Assembly (NCBI GenBank): GCA_963693305.1
Contig: OY855903.1
Location: 27,188,955-27,252,954, forward strand
From: Meandrina meandrites
Taxonomy: Eukaryota > Cnidaria > Anthozoa > Scleractinia > Meandrinidae
DNA: 64,000 bases
Reading direction: 5' to 3'
The notes beneath the pieces are model-generated. The model was not told where the DNA came from. It saw nothing but the letters and a program-made list of their open reading frames with translations, and searched no databases. This document shows positions 58,394 through 64,000 of the stretch, piece by piece. Every line of letters begins with the position of its first letter. Positions within the stretch are counted from its first letter, which is position 1. A program made the translations under genes and the position numbers.

Positions 58394-60458
58394 TTACTTT
58401 TTCGTCTTGTTTCAGTGCCGCACTAAGGACGGTTGTAGTATTGTTTCCTCTCCTCGGCCTTTGCTGGTTCTTTGGTTTTGTTGGCGTGATGACAAATAGC
58501 CGCACATTTCTGTACATCTTTGTAGTCCTGTCTTCTCTTCAGGTTTGTGACCAACATTCTGTCATACCCGTCTAGATCACCAACAGCTGAAAAGTACAAA
58601 ATTGATCTTAAAAACTGGAAAACTGGAACAATAACCCGAGGAGCACACGAAGAAAAGAAAAATTATTTGACCTTGGTGGGAGGTCCAAGAATATTTTTTC
58701 TTGCCTCCTGTGGTTATTTTCCAGTATGCAGCGTTGCATTCGCAATTGTTTCCTTTGGATCTCCTAAAGCATAATTCATAAAGTGAGAACTGTGGCTCCT
58801 TTCATTTCTTACATTAATAATATACTAGTAAAGTCAATGTTCCCGGGCTTACAAAAATATATTTTTGGACTAACTCAGGCTCATTTCAAAATAAGCTCTG
58901 AGAAGGGCCAATAACAAACATTCATTTAAACTTACATTTACTTCACCGCCCGGATTCTTATTCAAGTTTCTATAATTCATCCTCGTCTAGCTGAGAAGAC
59001 AGGCAATTCTTTTTCATCAAGTTTTTTAGTCATATTATCATTGTAAAGTTAAAAAATAATTGCTTTGCAGTTGTTAATGGCAAGCACCTCGATTAAAACG
59101 GCACTTGAAGTGCTGTCAGCCAGCAAGAAAACAGCGCGAACAGTTGAATCGTTTTCAGTTCTTATTAGCTGGCTTCGTTAGTTTCTTATTTGCGACTGGA
59201 TCAGCGCAACGGGATCAAATCAAATATTTTAGCTAACTGAATTCTCCATTTTCCGCGCAAAATACGTCACAATGCCCGATGAAAGTTTCAGAATAAGCAC
59301 TTGTTCAGCTCTCTGTAAACTTCTCTAAATGAAACTCATTTCCCAAACATTTAGTGGGAATTCTGGCCAGTGGTAGTGACTACGGGTGTCTTGACAAGTA
59401 TTCGGCTTAATTAATAGATCGTGCAAAGCACACGTACACACGTACGTATACGTATATCAGCTTATGTGGCCACCCCGTTTCTTTGGCCCTTTAATCAAAT
59501 CAGTCTTCCTCCCCTCCTCCCCTCTCTAAATAACGACCGATTCCTAATAACTTGAAAGGTTAAAAGTCCGGGCTAATATATTTTTTGCAAGCCCCTAATA
59601 AACTCTCTACTGCTGTGAAGGATCCTCCCAACCTCCCAACTTCCCGTAAGCAGCAATGCTTGGGACCAGAAAGTGTCCTCTTTGGAGAGGTGTCTGCTTA
59701 TGAGAAGTTGAAGACGTAACTGAATATTAGTGTTATTCGTCAATGTAGCTGGGGCCATGACTAAGTGTTCGCTTGACTTATATGGCAGCTAATCTTAGGA
59801 AATTACAGTCGATTTTTAAAACCTTGAAACTTGTGTGCTCGGATGAAGGTGGTTTTCATTAACGTAAGCTTTGTTGTAAATTAGACATCATTTAATATCA
59901 TTGTTCCGTTTTATCACAAACAGGGTTTTTTCATTCTTGTGTTTCACTGCATCGGCAACACTGAGGTGAGAATTTCGTCAAATACCAGTGTAATGAAGTT
60001 CAAATACAAATGGTTATGTCTGTCTGTCTGTCTTTCTGTCTGTCTACCTACGAATTCGTCAACGTCTTAAGAACACACGACAATTTTTCTTAATCTCAGG
60101 TGCGCGGCTCAATAAAAGCGATCAAACATCGCCATTCACTGGAATCAAGCATTAGACACGAACAGGTATGGTGCTTATGCGAACAGTTCTTGAAGCAACC
60201 AACAATGCTAATTTATTGTACTCCAGTAACGAGATTTTAATTCAATAAGAATACTCAGTATCCATGATAACTTAGAGGATCACTTTGTGTCTTATGCTTC
60301 TCTTCCAGAAAAAGAAATTACAGGAATCCCGGAAAGTACACAAGAACGGGAGTCCATCCAGCAGTGTAACGGAAGCCAGTTCAGCCGAGAAAAAGGGATT
60401 GTTAAGAAAAGTTCCAGGGCTAAACAGAATGCAACGAGAGAAAGCAACTAACGTGTAG
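38694..60458 (+). CDS. Adhesion G-protein-coupled receptor B (28-exon model)
   Basis: Exons: 38694-38741, 38822-38870, 41673-41861, 41955-42125, 42646-42692, 46139-46190, 49300-49494, 49671-49850, 50084-50119, 50534-50566, 51019-51153, 51815-51868, 52243-52348, 52874-52993, 53097-53187, 53638-53740, 54023-54072, 54332-54473, 55344-55447, 55557-55659, 56353-56506, 56790-56856, 57071-57137, 57753-57841, 58416-58542, 59924-59965, 60100-60165, 60309-60458. All junctions are GT-AG except the GC donor after 53187. Phases agree everywhere except between 50566 and 51019, where an 11-nt microexon (50640-50650) would repair the frame. About 920 residues. Order: signal peptide, two cysteine-rich modules, short Ser/Thr linker, GAIN, GPS with HLTSFAVL, seven TM helices, basic tail. 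Paralogue of receptor A. Confidence 0.84.
38871..41672. other. Receptor B large intron
   Basis: 2.8-kb AT-rich intron. The one feature I see is a hairpin at about 40908-40951 (AGCTACGTTTTAC and CTATTTTGCA paired with TGCAAAATAG and GTAACGTAGCT). No further exon was found, and the flanking exons are already in phase. Confidence 0.55.
42309..42605 (-). mobile_element. tRNA-derived SINE with perfect 14-bp target duplication
   Basis: Read on the minus strand, it begins GGAGGCGCGGTGGCCTGATG with tRNA-like A and B boxes (GGTTCGAGCCC), followed by a body containing TTGTGTCCTTGGGC and CCACCTGGGTGTATAAATGG. It is flanked by AAGGGCTAAATAAG at 42295-42308 and 42606-42619, identical on both sides, so the insertion is fairly young. 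It lies in the receptor B intron directly before the exon at 42646. The central block resembles conserved SINE core domains seen in many invertebrates. Confidence 0.88.
42986..43560. repeat. Three diverged tandem copies of a ~220-bp unit
   Basis: Units start at about 42986, 43210 and 43430, with ATTAAATAAT, TACAGC(T/C)CGAATATT and ACCTTTTGACCT, and share CTCTGT(A/G)TGA(G/C)TCTTAT and a CGTGCTCAT block. Divergence between units is considerable. Non-coding; within receptor B intron. Confidence 0.65.
44431..44753. mobile_element. MITE-like element with TAATAAACGCCC units
   Basis: Left end TCTAATAAACGCCCA and right end TGGGCGTTTATTTGA are inverted. The interior contains several variants of TCTAATAAACGCC and a 17-base poly-C run (44480-44496). 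No coding capacity. Confidence 0.6.
44897..45010. mobile_element. Inverted-repeat element
   Basis: ATTAAGGATTAATTTCAC and GCATTTTCAAAGTT at the left pair with AACTTTGAAAATGC and GTGAAATTTATCCTTAAT at the right. About 35-bp arms. Confidence 0.7.
48157..48420. mobile_element. Element with palindromic segments
   Basis: AACAATTATTCCAC and GTGGAATAATTGTT form one inverted pair. A perfect 28-bp palindrome lies at 48317-48344 (CAATGGTATATGAG and its complement). Further CAATATACCATTG copies follow. Probably a non-autonomous DNA element. Confidence 0.55.
48445..48788 (+). mobile_element. tRNA-derived SINE with long ATTT tail
   Basis: The head begins GGCAGCGTGGCCCAGTGG and resembles a tRNA with A box, an anticodon-like TGT and B box GGTTCAAATCC. 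The T-stem is mispaired, so it is not a working tRNA gene. A body ends ACACTTAAATAAAGTG and runs into about 17 ATTT repeats (48713-48788). Sense orientation in a receptor B intron. Confidence 0.8.
49013..49110. mobile_element. Penelope-like remnant with inverted hammerhead-like segments
   Basis: CCGATGAAGGCC...GGTCGAAATGTC near 49062-49098 follows the CTGANGA-stem-GAAANGTC pattern of Penelope-type hammerheads, with one core change (CCGA). An inverted partial copy (GGCCTTCATCGGTT) lies near 49023. Decayed. Confidence 0.5.
50640..50650 (+). other. Candidate 11-nt microexon of receptor B
   Basis: An 11-nt segment between a TTTAG acceptor and an AAG|GTCATA donor encodes, after the carried-over base, Pro-Ser-Pro-Lys, continuing the SSSPS linker. 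Its length is exactly what is needed to reconcile the phase of 50566 with that of 51019. Splice sites are only moderate, so this is speculative. Confidence 0.3.
50667..50884. mobile_element. MITE with ~50-bp terminal inverted repeats
   Basis: Left end TTACAGTGTAACGAACTC and right end GAGTTCGTTTTACTGTAA; the arms continue through AACCGGGGCCACCCAACG and AGCCAATCA. Non-coding, in a receptor B intron. Confidence 0.85.
51217..51390 (+). mobile_element. Hammerhead-bearing retroelement fragment with ~36-bp flanking repeats
   Basis: The insert is bracketed by near-identical direct repeats at 51181-51216 and 51391-51428 (CAAGTAACTGTCAACTTTCA...), the right one with two extra bases. Inside are two direct copies of CGGGACTTTGAGCG(T/C)GATG (from 51237 and 51292) and a complete hammerhead. 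Variable, long target duplications and hammerheads are known for Penelope-like elements. No reverse transcriptase is present, so this is a truncated or non-autonomous copy in a receptor B intron. Confidence 0.65.
51333..51376 (+). ncRNA. Type I hammerhead ribozyme, all core bases present
   Basis: Stem I GTCT (51333-51336) pairs with AGAC (51373-51376). The core CTGAAGA (51337-51343) fits CUGANGA. Stem II GTCCC (51344-51348) pairs with GGGAC (51355-51359). The core GAAA is at 51360-51363. Stem III ACG (51363-51365) pairs with CGT (51369-51371) around a 3-base loop. Position 51372 is C, the expected base before the cleavage site. Self-cleavage activity is inferred from the conserved core. Confidence 0.75.
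52243..54473 (+). other. Receptor B: GAIN domain and GPS
   Basis: 52243-52348 encodes a helix (IQNLLMKIEDTVSLLLSSIL) like the equivalent exon of gene A. 52874-53740 encode strands (GRLGIITVVFKIG, SPVVSVLAM, ATLSFRI). The GPS is split over 54023-54072 (CVFLNRTF, 50 nt as in gene A) and 54332-54473 (FWSDDGM...TTCLTDHLTSFAVLI). The HLT cleavage site is intact. First and third GPS cysteines are present; second and fourth are replaced, as in gene A. Confidence 0.82.
54718..54790. repeat. 28-bp tandem repeat, about 2.6 copies
   Basis: CTTCAATATGAAACCACTTA followed by CACTAAAC is repeated near 54712, 54740 and 54768. Intronic. Confidence 0.8.
54853..55113 (+). repeat. GGT/GCT-rich trinucleotide repeat
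   Basis: An irregular GGTGGT, GTTGGTGCTGGT and GGCGGTGG run of about 260 bases in a receptor B intron. It stays open in frame and yields a Val-rich artefact frame; not a gene. Confidence 0.85.
55957..56352 (+). repeat. 58-bp minisatellite that includes the TM3-exon acceptor
   Basis: About 6.8 copies of a 58-bp unit end exactly at the start of the exon 56353-56506. Each unit ends in TTTCTT(C/T)ACAG followed by GGTGTCTGTCGAAAACGT, a copy of the true acceptor TTTCTTCATAG|GGTGTCTGC. AG dinucleotides fall at 56004, 56062, 56120, 56178, 56236, 56294 and (true) 56352, all 58 apart. Confidence 0.92.
58005..58316. mobile_element. Possible inverted-repeat element
   Basis: GATTCGAAGTCGGAGAGTCG at the left and CGATTCCGAAAG at the right are roughly complementary. 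The interior has several GAGTCGTAAGCAGA units. Weak call. Confidence 0.35.
60100..60458 (+). other. Receptor B: cytoplasmic tail exons
   Basis: Two exons (60100-60165 and 60309-60458) encode about 71 residues, strongly basic (VRGSIKAIKHRH, KKKLQESRKVHK) with a Ser cluster (GSPSSSVTEASS). Much shorter than the tail of receptor A. Stop TAG at 60456-60458. Confidence 0.85.
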
Positions 60459-60778
60459 CATAGGCTGTACAGCAACATAATTTTCTATCCCCGTCCGTGT
60501 GGAATGGGTGTACAATATATTTTTTAAGTGGATTATGAGGAATCAAATGTTGACATTCCAAACATTTGTCATTTTCCCGATAAAAATAGTAGGTTCGTGG
60601 TATGCTCATTCTAAAACTGAAAGGCTAAGAAGTCTTAAAATGCTCAGTGACCTGAAGTTTGACAGAAAGAATCATCATTACCACTTTGAAATGTTACTGA
60701 GAATGAATGGCATTTTGATTCTATCATAAGTTAAGTTAAAAAGAAATGGGAAATGAACCCTTTTTATTTTGGAGTAAT

Positions 60779-60784
60779 AATAAA
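60779..60784 (+). terminator. Polyadenylation signal, receptor B
   Basis: AATAAA about 320 nt downstream of the stop. The best signal in that stretch. Confidence 0.5.
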
Positions 60785-62309
60785 TGGATTTTCATTCAAC
60801 AAGTACGATAAATCATAAGCCGTGTTCTAAATATGGCCGCTTACGAAAGACAATACATTTATCTGCTAATGAGCTTGTAAGATTAAATGAATGTTAACAA
60901 TATTTATATCTGAGCAGTTTCACAGTTGCCTGCTAGGTTTTCGATTGGACTCAGGCGAGACTCTCTGGCGGTTTTTACTTGAGGGAGGTTAACGTCAAGG
61001 CTAGTCTGGTAACATGGCTCAGGGACTGGGCTATCCACTGGTGGTTGGCTGGCGACTAGCCGTTAAAAGCATGAGGTGTCCCTTTTGACTGAACCTTCTT
61101 GGAAACATATTCTTATTTATATAAGAAGCGCATTTAAGTGAGTCTTCGCTTGGAATTTGCGTTACGCTGTGATTAGTTATAGTAGTAGCGGTAGCGGTAA
61201 TCAATAAATTAACTACTTAATTAATAGTCCAGAAGAGAACATACAATCCTCAGTTTGGGCTAAAGCGCTTTTCTACATACGCATAGCAAATAATGTAAAT
61301 CATTAAAATTAAACTTTCTGATCTTGGTGTAAACAATTCTGATAACACACTTCTCTGACTAATTGTATAGTTAAATAAGAAACTTAATTTTATTCCCTTT
61401 TCAAATAAGATTGTCACAGTAATGCTGACTTGCTAGATTTTATAAAAAAAAATCCTTGTCATAAGAAGAATCAAAAGGCAAGTAAATAAATTTTGACCTG
61501 GAAATCATAATCTAAAAGGGAGAAACTACTAGACGCAATAAAACACCAAAAAAATGTGAATTTGCTATTTCTACCCATTAAATAAAATAGAAACCGATTT
61601 CATTTCTTTTTCTCTTGACATCGTTACAACAGGATAGGAACGAGTTAGAATTTCAGTGTTTTATTAGGTTAGAAACTCTTCTTCTCAGTAGATTCTGTCC
61701 TTTTTATACCGTTGATCAATTCGTTTGTAGGATTACCGCTGTAATGGCACTATGTTTAGCCGAAAATCCATGTTAATTACTTCATATAACTATAAGATAT
61801 TCGATGCAATGTAATAAGTAACAATACCCTGTATACAAATGGGAATATACAAATAAATTCTTGTTCTTAGTGTTGTTGATGATGATGATGTATTAACAAT
61901 GCTTCGTCATTTGTTATTCCGAATTCAAAATTTCTAGAGTAACTCTACTAAGCGCCCTTCTCGTTTAAACTCCCTCTCTTAAAAGCCTCTTCCCCCTACC
62001 CCCATCATCATCATCATCATCATCATCAACATCATCATCATCATCAACATCATAATCAATCATCATCTTACATTTCCCAACTTGTAAATAGGGCCAGACT
62101 AGAGAGTTAGTATAGTCGATCAAAACAGAAAGTTATCGATAGCCTAAAAAACAGTTATAGATAACAAGCGGTAGCTGTCGATAACTTAACAGCCTTGGTT
62201 GTTAATAACTAATTTTTCCTAGTCTATGAGATAGTTGTTGACAAGCCATAAACAGTTCTTGTTACAAGCAATGTGTGGAGAAGTTCTGTCGGACACCAGA
62301 AGTCCATAA
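60785..62309. other. Intergenic, no gene seen
   Basis: AT-rich with no supported coding region. Contains a CAT/ATC trinucleotide repeat at about 61999-62066 and a GATGAT run near 61877-61890. Confidence 0.55.
61999..62066. repeat. CAT trinucleotide microsatellite
   Basis: Run of CATCATCAT interrupted by CAACAT units. Confidence 0.9.
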
Positions 62310-64000
62310 CTAGAAGTCTACATCTGGTATTGGCGCGTGTGCTATGTCTTTCGCGTGTAGGCTATTTTTAGAAACTGATGTGCTCGCGAGAAAATGACGT
62401 TCCCGCTATTTCAACACCATACATTGGAGTTGCGGCCGAATATTTTGGAAAGTGGCAGGTGAAATAAATCAAATCACATCAAAATACTTGACAGGCCATT
62501 CTCTTTAATTCTCACATTTCGACAGAAGTAGTATCGTAAATAGGACAATAAAATGACTTTTTGAGGGAATATTGTTTATTTGCGCCAGCGTAGTGTCAAG
62601 TGAACCGATGTTTTGTTGTGTTTCTCGTAAGACAACAAGAAGTTGCTCTCTTTGTATCTTCGCCTTGTGCTTTTGCTTCTACATCTTTTTAGCTGCATTT
62701 TGTCCCATTCATAACAAATAGACTTCGATTTTTCTTTTCGAACACTATTTGCTCAGCGAGGAACTGTTCGACACTTTTTCTACTTCAAAGCTTGCTGTAC
62801 ACTGCTGTACGCAAGCTCTCACCGGAATAGTTTTCCCGCGTCATTAAACGTAACCTGATTGGTTAATATTCATCGGATGATGAACCGAGAACCAATCAGC
62901 TGCAGGGCCGTTGATGGATTAACGGCCCGCCAGGAGTCATTTGCGGCCCGCAAAGCGCGTGTTTTCAAGAGGGCGGTTTTCAATTTGGCCGCGTATATTG
63001 ATAATAATAGTGATTTTAGACGTCTGTTCAGTGGCATTTGAAGGCGAGTGAAAAAGCAACCCGTTGCCGGGTTTTCGAAGACAAACTCACAAAACAAGCA
63101 GGTCGACTTTTTATAATTTACGAGAGAATTAATTAATTAATTAACTTTTAGTAGGAAAGTGTGTCTTTATTTTGTACAGCATATCGTCATGTTAAAATAC
63201 TGAACAACATACACAACACGATAGCTGCTGCGAAGTGCCCGAGAAGCACAACTTGAATTAAACTTTTGACGACTGTAAATGAAATCATCATTGTTTGATG
63301 AATTAAACTCGTATTTCTATTCATTTTATTAAAACAAGTACATTACCTTAGTCAGTCTTTTGTTGTCATGCCGTCCTTATAATTCCATAAACATGCGAAA
63401 CTCGCTAAACTTGTCGTTTTCTCTGAATGTTGTTCTCAAACGAATCAAGCTTCATTATGTTCATTCTGCGCTCGGTTTTGAGCGCTTCAGGGACGACGGT
63501 TTTGTTTTTCAAAATGGCAACGAACCTGTGCCAAAATGTACTTGCCCTCTTAATGCCTGTCTTCATCTTGAGAGTACCATTAATCTTTAGCGTCTTCTCA
63601 TTTTGAATTTGACTCGGAATTTAGTCTCTCTTGCTCGCAGCCATTTCATATTCTTATTCCAAAACACTGAGGTTCTCTCGCTTATTTGGATGTTCCGAAT
63701 TTTTTCAACTTCGATGCTATCATCATCGATGAAAGATGGCCTGATGATTCTTGTCTGGACGATTTAATCCTCACAAAACGGGAATTATGATGACCAACAA
63801 ACAGTAATTTCGTAATGCCGTTCGCTCGTCCTCTGCAGTTCTGCTTTTCTTCAAAAATTTGTTCAACCAATCAAAGGCGCGAATTGAAAAATAGTTCAAC
63901 GTGATTGGCTACTTGTTCGCGGCAAAGCTGTTCTAAAAATAGCCTACACGCGAAAGACATATCTCAATTAAGGCCTATTACCAGAGATGTAGACTTCTAG
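62310..64000. mobile_element. DNA element with ~65-bp terminal inverted repeats, at window edge
   Basis: CTAGAAGTCTACATCT...TGTCTTTCGCGTGTAGGC at 62310-62373 is inverted at 63931-64000 (GCCTACACGCGAAAGACA...AGATGTAGACTTCTAG). The interior of about 1.55 kb has only short frames (for example 62859-63041) with no transposase I can recognise. The right end coincides with the window end, so the full extent and target duplication cannot be judged. Confidence 0.75.

Larger units (their letters stand above)
55344..59965 (+). other. Receptor B: seven-transmembrane exons
   Basis: Eight exons of 104, 103, 154, 67, 67, 89, 127 and 42 nt, identical in length and phase to receptor A. TM1 IGCGFAIFCLAACIFTFA, TM3 LHYFFTASFTWMCVEAIHMF, TM5 FIWAFLAPVVIIVS, TM6 VVVLFPLLGLCWFFGFVG and TM7 with GFFILVFHCIGN all match adhesion-class features. 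A basic tail follows in 60100-60458. Confidence 0.9.

Overview
The window looks like genomic DNA from a cnidarian, most likely a stony coral or another hexacorallian. That is an inference from AT-rich introns with GT-AG splice sites, many inverted-repeat elements and tRNA-derived SINEs, a Crypton-type recombinase remnant, Penelope-type hammerhead motifs and a pair of invertebrate-style adhesion GPCR genes. No species can be named from sequence alone. There is no prokaryotic operon, rRNA gene, CRISPR array or recognisable viral genome.

The left end (1-10977) holds a direct segmental duplication of about 4 kb (1-4073 and about 7017-10977; spacing about 6.9 kb). Each copy carries one intronless minus-strand gene for a two-domain deoxycytidylate-deaminase-family protein like CDADC1 (1785-3113 and 8651-9979). 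Both frames are intact. The copies differ by small indels, including a 40-bp hairpin present in only one. From 10978 to 14817 there is no gene I can support, but there is a 294-bp nested palindrome (13132-13425).

From 14818 to 34412 runs adhesion GPCR gene A (30 exons, about 1209 residues, all exon phases consistent): a signal-peptide-like start, a glycine-rich repetitive ectodomain, a Ser/Thr-rich stalk, a GAIN/GPS autoproteolysis region, seven transmembrane helices and a basic tail. Its fourth ectodomain intron holds a nest of transposons, including a decayed tyrosine-recombinase (Crypton/DUF3504) gene.

From 38694 to 60458 runs adhesion GPCR gene B (about 28-29 exons, about 920 residues), a paralogue. 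Its GPS/7TM exons match gene A nucleotide for nucleotide in length over most of the region, but its ectodomain is different: a cysteine-rich module encoded by a repeated three-exon set. Gene B introns carry a SINE with perfect 14-bp target duplications, several inverted-repeat elements, a complete type I hammerhead ribozyme in an insertion flanked by about 36-bp direct repeats, and a 58-bp minisatellite that copies the acceptor site of the TM3 exon six times. The right end (62310-64000) is a terminal-inverted-repeat element.

The two receptors probably act at the cell surface as autoproteolysed adhesion receptors. They appear to be a tandem pair with shared signalling halves and exchanged or independently evolved ectodomains. 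The exon models are hand-built from splice consensus, reading frame and phase; RNA evidence was not available.
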